In this document: piece by piece, positions 1-10,443 of the stretch
Numbering within the stretch: position 1 is the first letter of the stretch
Layout: every line of letters begins with the position of its first letter
Origin: Symsagittifera roscoffensis
Lineage: Eukaryota; Xenacoelomorpha; Acoela; Convolutidae
Direction of reading: 5' to 3'
Length of the DNA: 64,000 nucleotides
Assembly (NCBI RefSeq): GCF_963678635.1
Contig: NC_087066.1
Coordinates: 45,869,225-45,933,224 of the forward strand
Program-made: the position numbers and the translations under genes
The notes under the pieces: model-generated
What the model was told of the DNA's origin: nothing
The model's input: only the letters and a program-made list of their open reading frames with translations
The model's database searches: none

Positions 1-700
1 AGGAAGTATGTTAGGCGACCAGTAAATAGGATGATAACTGATGAGAACAAGATAGGAAAATTTTTAGACAGACAAGTGAAATTAAAGCCCAGACAGGCAG
101 TAATAGCGGTTTTAAGAATGAGAAATTTAAACCCATTGAGTGATAGTTTAGCAGCTTCGCCTAATATAAACAAGTGGAACAGAGCCTGAAACTGCAGCTA
201 ACGACTTTAAGATTAACTATAGAGCAGCAGCAAGAGGTGCCCTGAAAAATATTTAACAGCAGTTGGCGACAAGGGAATTTAAACAAAAGATCAAGCTCGA
301 ACTGTAGAACGAGAGAATTCAGGATCAACTCAATGCTTTTGAAGTATCTGAAATGGAAAATACGAAGGCACCGAGCAGTTTGAGCATAAAATTGAACTTG
401 ATCTCCAGACAGACCTTCGGAATGGTGCCTCAAGGCAGCAGGATACAGTCGATCATCTCGGTGGCAGGGCATCAGGTAATCAGGAATCTGAGTGAACCTT
501 CGGAGTTCACCATGATGCATCTGGACGTTTATGCAGATTATCGGAGACAAGCAGAGCCACGCACTGAATTGAGGGCTGTGCGAACCTTGTTAACAACTGG
601 TAACACTCGAATAAGGAAACTCCACGGGTGTTAGGTAGAAGTCTACGGACCATATCAAGTGATGCTTAGATGGGATTACTATTTATACCTCGAACGGGAC
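1..700 (+). repeat. Duplicated Gag-end/protease segment, copy 1
   Basis: Bases 1 to about 700 match about 3459-4145 nearly base for base. The first ~120 bases also match 4618-4740. The segment starts with the C-terminal tail of the protease region, yet runs straight into sequence that should lie upstream of the protease. The order is therefore that of a tandem duplication junction, not of an intact element. Confidence 0.9.
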
Positions 701-1029
701 TCTTGACCGAGAGGAGATATCGGAACTGTCCAACATTTCAATTGAAAACCCGGCAGTAGGAGGCTCAGCTACTGACAATACCAAGATGCGTGGGGTGACC
801 GAGAAAGCGTCAACGTCTTCTTCGTTTTCGGAACGAGTGAAAGAACACTTTTGGAATTTTTTTCCCGTATACCATGGGAACGAGAACAAGCGATGCAGTC
901 CACCCCCAAGAAGAGGATGAAGATAATAGAGAAATTGATGACTCTGGGTCTCAAGTGAGCTTCAACAATTCGACTCTTGAAAGCGAAGCACACGCAAACA
1001 CGGAAAATGGCTATCCGGATCAATTTGGT

Positions 1030-2100
1030 GCGGCCAAAACTTTAAACAAGACTTTTGGTGGAATACAACAGCCAAGAGAGTTCATGGCAATTACTATTTC
1101 GGACAAGCAACCAGGAACGACTAGGGTCTTGGGGTCAGGGACCACACTATGGAAACTAGAAGCGTATTATGAAGGACATTCGAGACAGAGAGAAACAGCG
1201 CGAGTTTCAACCAGTACTTAACTGCGTGGCACGAACATGGCGACGCCACCACTATTGACTCCATTGTAAGATAGCGGAGCATCAATGGAAGAGGCCTGGA
1301 CGAGGATTGTGGAAAATATGGGGGAGCAGAATGAACAGATGTCAATAAGAAAGTGAGCTATAAGGAGCAGTTCAAATATTGAGAGCGAAAGCCCGCGGGA
1401 GGAAATAAACCGCAAAAAACAGGAAGTTAGTAAAAGCGAAAAACGCTTAAAGGAGAGGAAAGATGAGCAGTTGGCCAGAAACTGGTCGCGAATGACGCGG
1501 GAGGCTGAGAAAGAGAAAAACGATTGAGAGATAATCTGGAGCAACGTCGGAGTCATCAAGAGCAGACTGTTGATACTCTCGGTAACAGGATAGACGCGAT
1601 GATGGAAAGACGCACTCATGTCATAATGGACTGATTGGATGGCGTCCTGGGAAACTGGAGCGAAACTAGAAAAAGAGGAGCACACTCAAGAGAGGCTAGT
1701 AAAGAGCCGAGAGTGAACTTCAACAAGCATCAAAACAGAGGAAGAACCTATGTGTCCACAAGAGGAAAGGATAAATCATCCAGCAACGCCACTGGGAGTT
1801 AACAGCCTACGAGTCCCACGAACATCAGAGGAAATTTGATGGGCAGTAGGTCAATCTCGAATGAAAGACCTATGCGAGAAGAACATGTGAGTCGAAGAGT
1901 TGATTCCACAAACTGGAATTACTCGAACTAAAGAAAAACTCAATCCAGCGACTCGGACAGGAAGGAAATTCCAGAGCCTCAAACAACAGATATGAATGAT
2001 CAAGTGGGATATTCACGGGATAGAACAGCAATGGCCACAGCGTTCGAGCCCATCAACAGGTCATTGGAGACGTTTTCAAAAAGTTGTTTAGGACCAAAGA
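1030..2100 (+). pseudogene. Gag-like N-terminal region, decayed
   Basis: The stretch reads as charged, Glu/Lys/Arg-rich peptide in alternating frames, with many stops. Its place directly upstream of the capsid-like fragment suggests it is the N-terminal half of Gag or a leader protein. No domain can be named from sequence alone. Confidence 0.45.
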
Positions 2101-2640
2101 GCGCAGTTAGAAACCTAAGAGATGTTCAACAAATCGAGATGTTATAAGGATGAATCCGACGGTTGTATATATAGCTGGATAGAAGTCATAAAACTGCATT
2201 TTGAGGAAGAAGACTTGACAGAGATAGGAATGCAGTGCACTCGCCACAACATGGAAGGGGCAGCCCTGAAAAGCAATACCAGCGGGACACTGCTAAGAAA
2301 ATCTTCGAAACCCTGTTGATTCGCTTTGGTTCGGGAGGGCCAGGACACCAAGCGATGATGCACTGAGAAAAACGAAGGCAACGTGGCGCTGAAATCATAG
2401 ACAGGTTCATAAATGAATTAGAAATGCTTCGAAGGCGAAGTCAGCCGGACGAGTCAAACAGCAGGATGAACTTGGCAGTAGCTTCAAACTTCATTCATGT
2501 TGTGAAGAACAATTTTAGCGACCCAATACAAACGTTTTTCAACCAATGTATCTACACCGGAAGCGATGCGACTGAAATCCAAGGAACATCTCTTACTGAA
2601 GCCTCCGAGGAGATCAGGTTATTACAAAAAAAATTTTGAC
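2101..2640 (+). pseudogene. Gag capsid-like fragment, decayed
   Basis: Translated pieces carry helical, hydrophobic and Arg-rich stretches typical of LTR-element capsids. An example is the run beginning IDRFINELEMLRRRS, near 2401-2450, followed by NLAVASNFIHVVK. A stop falls within the fragment near 2364, and it ends in a TGA at 2637-2639. The assignment rests on resemblance to capsid C-terminal patterns and on position before the nucleocapsid-like and protease segments. Confidence 0.55.
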
Positions 2641-2689
2641 AATTTTAACTAGGGACCTGCAAACCAAGGTAATAACCGGTACATGGACA

Positions 2690-3055
2690 AAAGACACTCT
2701 TGTGCAAACTGCAATTCCACAACAATCATGTATTAGCATACCCAACATTCAAACAGGTCATTAAAGCGATCGTTTTTAGCCTCGAAGGTGATGACGCGTT
2801 GGAAATCGATCAAGAGGGTTTTATGAGAGAAGTGATTGCAGGGTCATTTCAACTCCTGGAGGGTCATATCAACTCAAATTGCCCAGAACTTTGGGATTTG
2901 GGATGCTGCGGCGGACATCAAGCACCCAAAGCAAAAGGAGGCTTTGTCAGGCGTTTAGGCTAGCAAGGCACGCCTGATACGCAAGGCGGAAGCACGGAGG
3001 AAAGAAAAACCGCAGGAGCTGGCTACGAAACTCTAGCCGTGCTAGAAGAAACGAG
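2690..3055 (+). pseudogene. Nucleocapsid-like and linker remnant
   Basis: A degenerate zinc-knuckle-like pattern is visible near 2700-2745: CANC in one frame, then HNNHVLAY in the next, with Tyr where the last Cys of a CCHC knuckle would be. The frame change between these halves means no working knuckle is encoded. A Lys/Arg/Glu-rich linker follows up to the duplicated segment at 3055. Confidence 0.4.
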
Positions 3056-3630
3056 TGAAACAGAGCCTGAAACCGCAGCTAACGACTTTAAGATTAACTA
3101 TGGAGCAGCAGCAGGAGGTCCCCTGAGTAGTGTTCAACAGTAGTTGGCGACAAGGGAATTTAAACAAAAGATCAAGCTCGAACTGTAGAACGAGAGAAAT
3201 CAGGATCAATTCAATACCTTTGAAGTATCTGAAGTGGAAAAAACAAAGGCACCGAGCAGTTTGAGCATGAAGTTGAATGTGATCTCCAGACAGACCTTCG
3301 GAAGGGTGCCAAATGGGAGGAGGGAACCTATGGATGAGTTTTCTCGTGGTGGTGAGTCTGGATGATTCGGACCAGTTCATCCTGGACGTGACTTCGTCAG
3401 GAATTTTGACATGATGATCGACCTCAACAATGGACTGATAAGGATTGAGAACCCAGACAGGAAGTATGTTAGGCGACCAGTAAATAGGATAATAACTGAT
3501 GAGAACAAGATAGGAAAATTTTTAGACAGACAAGTGAAATTACAGCCCAGACAGGCAGTAATAGCGTTTTAAGAATGAGAAATGTAAACCCATTGAGTGA
3601 TAGTTTAGCAGTTTGGCCTAATTTAAACGA
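3055..3630 (+). repeat. Duplicated protease-region segment with internal deletion, copy 2
   Basis: Bases 3055-3310 match 3631-3885, and 3310-3630 match about 4470-4760. The middle part, which holds the protease active site in the copy at 4.2-4.5 kb, is absent here. Two pieces that lie about 600 bases apart in the fuller copy are thus joined directly at about 3310. Confidence 0.88.
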
Positions 3631-4170
3631 GTGGAACAGAGCCTGAAACTGCAGCTAACGACTTTATGATTAACTAAAGAGCAGCAGCAAGAGGTGCCCT
3701 GAATAATGTTTAACAGCAGTTGGCGACAAGAGAATTTAAACAAAAGATCAAGGTCGAACTGTAGAACGAGAGAATTCAGGATCATTTCAATGCCTTTGAA
3801 GTATCTGAAGTGGAAAAACGAAGGCACCGAGCAGTTTGAGCATAAAGTTGAATGTGATCTCCAGACAGACCTTCGGAACGGTGCCACAAGGCAGCAGGAT
3901 ACAGTCGATCATCTCGGTGGCAGGGCATCAGGTAATCAGGAATCTAAGTGAACCTTCGGAGTTCACCATGATGCATCTGGACATTAATGCAGATTACCTT
4001 AGACAAGCAGAGCCACACACTAAATTGAGGGCTGTGCGAACCTTGTTAATAAATGGTGGCACTCGCATAAGGAAACTCTACGGGTGTTACGTAGAAGTCT
4101 ACGGACCAAATCAAGTGATGCTTAGATGGGATTACTATTTACACCAAGACCTACGTCATGACAGATAATG
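3631..4170 (+). pseudogene. Protease-upstream segment, copy 3
   Basis: This copy of the duplicated segment has an uninterrupted 110-codon frame at 3836-4168, and it runs in correct order into the protease. The peptide has a Gag-Pol linker character but no domain I can name. Copies at 173-700 and 3055-3310 are its relatives. Confidence 0.55.
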
Positions 4171-4199
4171 ACCAAATAGGACAGTTGTATAGGGGTTGA

Positions 4200-4806
4200 G
4201 AAGAGCCGAAGACCTGTAGAATTGGCCATGACGCCCTGATGGAACAAGATACGAAGCAGATGTGACTGCAAATCCGTTAGACACCGATGGAAAGAAGGTC
4301 ACAGTAGCAGGAGTTCAAGACACAAGAACAGTAGTCAGTTTAATGCCGACAAAGACATGGGAAAAAATGGGTTTTATCAGGGAGGACTTGATACCCACTA
4401 ATTAAGATTGGTAGCCTCCAATATCGGAGCAAAATACGTAGCCGGGAGAACTCCAATAACAGTCCGCCAAATGGGACGAGGGAACCTATGGATGAGTTTT
4501 CTCGTGGTGGTGAGTCTGGATAATTCGGACCAGTCCATCCTGGGGCGTGAAGTCGTCAGGAATTTCGACATGATGATCGACCTCAATAATGGACTAATAA
4601 GGATTAGGAACCCAGACAGGAAGTATGTTAGGCGACCAGTAAATAGGATGATAACTGATGAGAACAAGATAGGAAAATTTTTAGACAGACAAGTGAAATT
4701 ACAGCCCAGACAGGCAGTAGTAGCGATTTTAAGAATGAGAATTTTTTATACCCAACAAGTGATAGTTAAACAGTTTCGCCTAGTACCGAGGCCAAACAGT
4801 CAATGA
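4200..4806 (+). pseudogene. Retropepsin-like aspartic protease, inactive copy
   Basis: The reading QDTRTVVSLMP at about 4316-4348 sits where LTR elements carry the catalytic D-T-G. The third residue is Arg (AGA at 4325-4327) instead of Gly. Downstream, a stop at about 4402 is followed by an open frame (4408-4806) containing SILGREVV and FDMMIDLNNGLIRI, the usual C-terminal half of gypsy-type proteases. The Gly-to-Arg change and the stop mean the copy cannot encode a working protease. Confidence 0.78.
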
Positions 4807-5099
4807 GGACGGATTATTAGGAAACGCCGAACCTGAAGAAGCATCGAGTGAAGGAATATCCACCTCATGCAGTTAATGATTCGATTTCAAAAATGATTAA
4901 TGAAGTCAAGCCTTTTTAAAAATTTTCGATGAGACCTGAACAGATGACGGCTTATCGATCTGCTCAAATTTTCCGGAACGCCCCTCGTCAAGTGAATTAG
5001 AGTCTAACAAACGGGTTTTTGCCAGAAATAGAGTATCTAAGAAGTAAGATAGGGGAGGGAGAGTTTGAGATACTAAGTGCAGTTTTAAATCCAAACGCG

Positions 5100-5950
5100 G
5101 GACGTTTTTTTCTGAACATAAAGCGGATATTGGTTGTTTAATTTTGTCGAGCACGAAATCGAACTACAAGAAGGCGCCGTTCCCCACAGGGAGGAAGCGA
5201 GGTGCATGGCACCTCATAAATCAGAAGCGTACCGAGTGGAAACAGAAATGCTGCTCAAATACGACATAATAGAACCCTCGAAATCACTTTAGGCTTGTCA
5301 TGGCCAAAAACAAAGGAGGACAGCTGAGATTCTGCTGCGACTTTCGCTACCTGAACGCGGTGAACTTGAAGATAAGATCGCTTACCCAAAACCACGCATA
5401 GACAAGAGCCTCTCGAAACTTGGCCATGCCAATTTTTCATTACCTTGGGCATGAGTTCTGCCTTCTGGCAGGTTCTCTTTTGAAAATAGAGTAGACAAAA
5501 GATCGCATTTTCATGTGAGTTAGGCTTAAACCAGTGGAAGAGGATGCTCTTTTCGGCTTGTGCAATGCGACGACGACTTTTCAAATACTGATGGCTCAGG
5601 CCTTGACCAGCTTAACAAAGAAGTATAGGAATCCCATGATTTGCTATGTGGATGATGTAGTGATAGTGACACCCACCTTGACAAACTTAACGAAGTATTT
5701 GTCTGCTTGAAGAGAGCTGGCTTGAAATGTAACTCCTCGAAATGTGAGATTCTTAGGGGCTCAATGAAGTACCAGGGAAGAATGGTGGATAAGCATTCTA
5801 TGAGGCCGGATCCGAATGCGGCGAAAGCCGTGTTAACATGGAAGGCCCCCAGAACGGACAAGCAACTCATGAACTTCCTAGGATACGCAAATTATTATCG
5901 AGAATTCACAAAAGGATACGCAGGCAAATTCTACCGTTGCAGCAACTGAT
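5100..5950 (+). pseudogene. Ty3/gypsy-type reverse transcriptase, broken
   Basis: Several conserved RT blocks are readable in shifting frames: GAVPHREEAR near 5177, a KPRIDKSLSKLG block near 5388, the catalytic YVDD at 5645-5656, and RAGLKCNSSKCEIL near 5710-5750. The thumb/connection motif FLGYANYYREF lies near 5875-5907. Stops and frameshifts separate the blocks, and the frame is open only from 5707 to 5949. The spacing of the blocks is near normal, so damage is mostly point mutations and small indels. Confidence 0.85.
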
Positions 5951-6270
5951 GGATTGAAATGAAAGAGCTCAGGAAGCCTTCAAGAATATAAAGCAGGAAC
6001 TGTGCGAAGCTCCAGTGCTAGGCATGCCCACAGTGAAAGGCATGTACGTTCCCAACACTGATGCTTCAGTAGTAGCCATTTCCGGATAACTGCATCAGGA
6101 GCAAGAGTGGAATGGGAGAAAAGTTCTCATTGCACACGGAAGTATGATTTTGAGCGACAGTGAGATGAAATACGGTGCACCAAAAGCAGAATTGTTTGCG
6201 GTAGTCACGTTCGTGGAGAAGTATTGCGCCTCCCTCGAAGTTGCGAGTGGACACATGATAATCTAGCACG
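5945..6270 (+). pseudogene. RNase H domain remnant
   Basis: Directly after the reverse transcriptase, the first catalytic Asp is recognisable in NTDASVVAIS (Asp codon 6060-6062). The second conserved region YGAPKAELFAVV lies near 6172-6206. A stop follows the first motif and frames change. This fits the RT-RH order of Ty3/gypsy elements. Confidence 0.7.
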
Positions 6271-6325
6271 ACGCGTGACAAGCACCAGAAAGCTGACAGG
6301 AAAAAAAACTGAGTTTTAAGAAAGA

Positions 6326-7205
6326 TTGGAACAAAAGCAGGCCAATCAGGCGGAAATCATGGTTGGTTTATCACTTTTAGACAAAGAGACTTTCAAAGCA
6401 CTACTTTTGATAAGATGGTTGGATAAATCAGAACATCCGATTCCGGGACATTCTGAATTACCAGTTGAGAAAGCAGCAGAGATTAAAATCTTATCCAAGA
6501 AAAACACGGCGCCCTTGGATCTGTTGCTACTTTCAAACCTAGTCCAACAGAAACTCTCTCGCATGAACATAAACAGTTTCTCATTGCAAAATAAAACAAA
6601 TTTCCTCAGTTCCTCAAACTGTTTTTAATGAAAACATCGTACAAGATGAAGGAACAAGAGATCGGGACTCAGAAGAAGACAGTTACTTTCGAGGTGCCCG
6701 ATCAAGGACTGATAGAAGTAGAGTCTAAAAACACGGAGCAAGACAATTTGTCCGGGGAATCGGGAACTGAAGAAAGCGGATTAGAAGATGGACAAGACCA
6801 GGTGGACAAAGTTCTGTCCGAGGAGTTTAGATGGGTGATTAGATCATGCACATCAGAATCTGCCGTGGAGAATGCTTCACGGCAGAGTCATCTACTGCTT
6901 CACAGTAGACATTGCTAGTGGAGACTCGGGCAACAGTCTTGGACAGGGAGTTGCATCAAGACCTTGATATTTATCGCTACCTGTTCCTCAGTGAAAAACT
7001 TTTTGACAACGCGGCAGATGACTTGGAGATGATAGCCTATAGCCGCAGAAGGCAGCAGTCAGAATTGACCTAGAATAATTTAAACCAGACACAAAGCCAT
7101 TGGCAAAAATTTCGCGATTTAAGATGGAAGATGACGCGCATCAGTCTGATGAGCTGAACAGTCACCTGAGGGTCATGAAGACATACTTGAAGGCAAGACA
7201 CAGAC
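6326..7205 (+). pseudogene. Region between RNase H and integrase, decayed
   Basis: Two open stretches (6326-6628 and 6628-6918) abut with the TAA of the first overlapping the ATG of the second. The second is acidic, with ESGTEESGLEDGQDQ. I do not recognise either. The position suggests they derive from the connection between RNase H and integrase, or from inserted sequence. A further helical fragment follows at 7100-7288. Confidence 0.35.
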
Positions 7206-7432
7206 ACTCGGACTTACTAAGAGGGCAGAGAAATGACCGAATGACAAGTAGCTTGAAAAGGTGGATCGAAAGTGGGGCACCAGACTAAGGAGATCTGGAA
7301 GAAGATAGTTATCAGATCTCTCATGATAACTATCTTCTTCCAGATCTCCTTGGTCTGGTGCCCCACTTTCGATCCACCTTTTCAAGCTACTTGCCATTCG
7401 GTCATTTCTCTGCCCTCTTAGTAAGTCCGAGT
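7206..7432. repeat. Near-perfect inverted repeat (109-bp arms, 9-bp spacer)
   Basis: Bases 7206-7314 are the reverse complement of 7324-7432. I counted two mismatches by eye, with the 9-base spacer GATCTCTCA between them. The left arm is open on the plus strand and the right arm on the minus strand, a consequence of the palindrome. It interrupts the pre-integrase region of the retroelement. Confidence 0.95.
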
Positions 7433-7499
7433 ACTATATGCAGAAAGAGGTACGGTGATATCTAAATGAGGATGGGAGCGCTGCTTGCAAAAGGAGAGA

Positions 7500-7860
7500 A
7501 GAGGACAATGTCCTGTTCAAATATAACGCGATAGTTTTGCCACAACTCTATCAAACGGAACTCTTATTCAAGTAACATGATCAGATGGGCCATCAAGGAA
7601 TCAATTAAGTATACCAGAGGGTCTTGAATCAGTAGAAGACCACGTGATGGGTTTTTGAGAACGTTATCCCACCGAAAGGAAAGAGGAAACTCCCGAAGAA
7701 ATGGAAAGGACCGTTCATGATAGTGGAAGTGCAACAGGAGGGACACTTTTACAGACTAAGAACTGAGCCACCTGTGCCTTTGAAATCATCAAAACACAAA
7801 ACACATCCACAGAAGACTGGTGTATACCTGAAAACATGGAGGAGGGCAATTACTTGATAA
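7500..7860 (+). pseudogene. Integrase remnant lacking its catalytic core
   Basis: The N-terminal zinc-binding half is seen as HDQMGHQG (7576-7599) followed by a VYQRVLNQ-like block. Within about 60 bases the sequence reads as the C-terminal end instead: PKKWKGPFMIVEV near 7693-7731, then a G-x-x-Y-type strand. The DDE catalytic core, normally several hundred bases, is missing between about 7640 and 7670. The copy cannot integrate on its own. Confidence 0.75.
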
Positions 7861-8046
7861 TGGACCCTGCTTGCGAAGTCAAAAAAAAGGCACCAGGGAA
7901 AAGAACGATGAGAATGAAGTATTGGAAGAAGAAACAAGCCCGCCATTGGAACTGGATCATAATGAAAAATTAAGGCGGATGAAGAAACCTTACCCTATGC
8001 AGAAGAAGACTGGGAAAATCCCGAGCAGATAGAGGTTCCCAGGAAC

Positions 8047-8550
8047 ATGGAATCGGATCTACCCTTTTCGATGCAGACACGACAAAGTGACAGGGCAAGA
8101 CCCGCAAAGAAGTATAATCCTTACGGAGACGACTTCGTAGTGGAAAAGATAGACCTGAAAAAGATAATAGAAGACCTAGTGGGTCTGGAGGAGATAACAG
8201 TGTCACAGGATGTATTCATTGTCGATGATCAAGAGAAAGATTGGCTCGACGATCGGTCTAAGCCCGAAGTGGATTTTGACGACGAACAGCAGCAGTCTTA
8301 CAAACAAGAATTGACGAACCTGCGCGTCTTGGAGTGGTTAAGCGAAATAACATCAGACCCTAAGGAAACCAGAGTCACGATTCAGGACGTGGACGGCGAG
8401 AGCATGAAATACATAGAGAATGACAAACATCATCCTTCCTGGGCAGCCCAAGAAGGGCCATTGTTCATTCCTGCGTCAATCCTCAACTTAATATCCGATA
8501 TGCGATTGACGGGGTCTTTGATGGATGTTTTGTTCGAAGAGTGGGGATAG
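8047..8550 (+). CDS. Hypothetical 167-residue ORF downstream of integrase
   Basis: This is the longest undamaged frame of the element. It starts MESDLPFSMQTRQSDRARP, an Arg-rich run like the tail of many gypsy Pol proteins, then becomes strongly acidic and ends in LMDVLFEEWG. The upstream frame is also open in part, so the ATG at 8047 may be internal to a longer ancestral frame. No domain is recognised. It may be the Pol C-terminus or a short third ORF. I see no sign of a signal peptide or membrane segment, so an envelope protein is unlikely. Confidence 0.45.
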   Translation: MESDLPFSMQTRQSDRARPAKKYNPYGDDFVVEKIDLKKIIEDLVGLEEITVSQDVFIVDDQEKDWLDDRSKPEVDFDDEQQQSYKQELTNLRVLEWLSEITSDPKETRVTIQDVDGESMKYIENDKHHPSWAAQEGPLFIPASILNLISDMRLTGSLMDVLFEEWG

Positions 8551-8859
8551 GATTGATTTACCCACATTGAAAAATTTGGAATAGAAAAATTAAAAATTGC
8601 AAGAGAAACATGTTACTCAGGGGCAGAAACAGAGAAGACCCTAAGGAACCAGACATAGGGAGAGTAGTAGAGTCATATTTTAACTTTCAAATGCATACGA
8701 AAGTAGCATAATACTAACAGACAGCGATTTTACACTTACGCTTAGAACGTGTGCCATAGCTATTACCGCGGGTATGAGTTTTAGAACAGCATTAGCAGCA
8801 AACTTTAGGCGAGAGTAAAAAAACGTAGAGATTTATGGAAGCAAAGACCAGGAATAGGG

Positions 8860-9160
8860 AGTGAACCAGCTTTGCCACCAGCAGCTTCGCAAATAGCTGG
8901 GAGTTACTTATGCTTCTTCGTGACGAGGGCGACGGAGAAGCAGCACGTGGACCTTGAAGATTTGGTTTTGTGCCTGACGAGACTAAGAGACTTCTCGCTG
9001 GAGAGAAGAGGGAAAGAACTCTCGCTTCCGGTAAGAACTAAACAGAGGACGACTGCATCTCGGGAGCTAAACGCGCTGATACATGTAATCTTTTCGGATA
9101 CCAACATAGAAGTTTATGTAGATAAGAATTTTTATTTGAGCATAGGTCGGGTGTAGGTTG
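8860..9160 (+). pseudogene. Unrecognised ORF remnant at the 3' part of the element
   Basis: A 94-codon frame without a proper ATG start reads as a mixed helical peptide rich in Leu and Arg (for example DLEDLVLCLTRLRDFSLERR). It resembles no domain I can name. Its G+C-rich composition matches the element and not the later AT-rich DNA. Confidence 0.35.
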
Positions 9161-9169
9161 AGTGCAGGA

Positions 9170-9423
9170 CGTTATTTTAATTAGTTATTAGGATCCTGGG
9201 CTTGGAAGGGTTAGTGACCACAAACGCTCAAACGATAATTCTAGGAATAGATCCAAAGTGCGGATTATCTAATCTTAGATCAGTTTCCAAGATTTTACGT
9301 TGAAGTGATTTTCAAAATAACTTAGGATCAAAATATTTTTATCTGACTGCTTTCAAACACGTTTTAAAATGAATTTGACAGTCGTGACCCTGTGATAGTC
9401 GTGACCCTGTTTTTAGATCCTGG
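9170..9423. other. Noncoding stretch between two groups of broken ORFs
   Basis: No gene is seen. A 15-base motif ending in GTCGTGACCCTGT occurs twice at about 9380-9412. This could be leader or terminal-repeat sequence of an element, but no matching second copy that would prove an LTR was found. Confidence 0.4.
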
Positions 9424-10440
9424 TTGATCAATTTGATCTTTGAACTTCAGCCTGTTGCGATATCAATTTATCGAATTCAAAAAACAAAACGAACTGGAAT
9501 GGACAGTCTTGAAGAACTGATGGATTTAGCCGAGATATACGTGGGGCCAGTCATAGACGAGCTCCCTTGTAGGCTACTGGAAAGAGACTACGTCCAGTAT
9601 GACACAGAGGTAGTCATATTGGCGGCTATTCTGACGAACATTCTTGGGCATGACAACCATGATGACGCCCCACGGAAGTCCTACTGATGGCAGCTTGGGC
9701 GGAGCAAGGAGTGTTGGACCGCCCAAGTCTGCGTGTTATGATATGGAGAACTGGAGCGCTCTCGGGAAGCCTAGGCCCGGTTTGAAGAGTAGACATCAAG
9801 CTTTCCATCAAGAAATGAGAAGCGAGGCTGCCTCGTCTGGCTCACAGTTGAAAGCTGCAGTGCCGGCCAAGAGAGCCGGAGTAAAAGAAGAAGTAGAGAC
9901 GAAATAAACGATGGAAGATCTGGATGAGATGAGACACGATTTGGATGGACCGAGTGAAAGAAATGTTGGCTAGAACTGACGAAAGTAGAGTTAAGTTGAT
10001 GAGACTGTTTCAGGACTGCAATATTAAACAGAGACAAGAGATAGAACGCTTTAGGCAGGCGTATAAGGAGCGATCTGAACAATTGGGAGTATCGAAAATG
10101 GAACGACCGTTACCTACAGTATGGTTTCACCGTGGGCAATTGCCAATGGAGCTTCTGATGCCTCGCGAAGTGAGTCAAACAACGGAAGTGCAGGGCCAGC
10201 AGGACCCGGTAGAGTGACAATCCGGATAAAAACGACAACATAGGCAATCCAGTTGTGAAGAAAACGATCAGGTAGCTGGTGGAAGCCGCTGATAGATTTC
10301 ATGGCCAACAGGAATGTGCCAGGTTCCGGTGTGACTGCAACCTATGGGACAATTGATGAAAATGGCAGAGTAGAGCTCTCCTCAGAAGTGGTGAAGAAGA
10401 CAGGAGCTGCTACGATGACGATGTCAGGAAAAACCTCCAC
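9424..10440 (+). pseudogene. String of decayed ORFs, probably retroelement-derived
   Basis: Open pieces at 9424-9687, 9644-9907, 9945-10217 and 10301-10549 follow one another in changing frames, as expected for one long coding region hit by indels. Peptides are charged and helical, for example KEMLARTDESRVKLMRLFQD near 9960. No domain can be named. The matching composition and position suggest a Gag-like or accessory ORF of the same or a second retroelement copy. Confidence 0.4.
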
Positions 10441-10443
10441 TAT

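Larger units (their letters stand above)
1..9170 (+). mobile_element. Decayed Ty3/gypsy-like LTR retroelement, internal region
   Basis: Going left to right, translated fragments resemble Gag capsid (about 2.1-2.6 kb), aspartic protease (4.2-4.8 kb), reverse transcriptase (5.1-5.95 kb), RNase H (5.95-6.26 kb) and the two ends of integrase (7.5-7.85 kb). This PR-RT-RH-IN order is the Ty3/gypsy order. Every domain is broken by stops or frame changes, the integrase catalytic core is missing, and parts of the protease region are duplicated. I saw no convincing long terminal repeats inside the window, and the left end is cut by the window edge. The stretch is visibly richer in G and C than the DNA after about 13 kb. 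It is a dead copy. It could instead be two or more overlapping copies of one family, which would also explain the duplications. Confidence 0.85.

Noticed and set aside
1-9170. An intact or envelope-bearing retrovirus-like element
   Set aside because: Protease, RT and integrase are all broken, the integrase core is missing, and no frame shows a signal peptide, membrane segment or other envelope feature.
9370-9420. The repeated GTCGTGACCCTGT as an LTR/primer-binding-site boundary
   Set aside because: No partner repeat of LTR length and no convincing tRNA-complementary stretch after it could be found.
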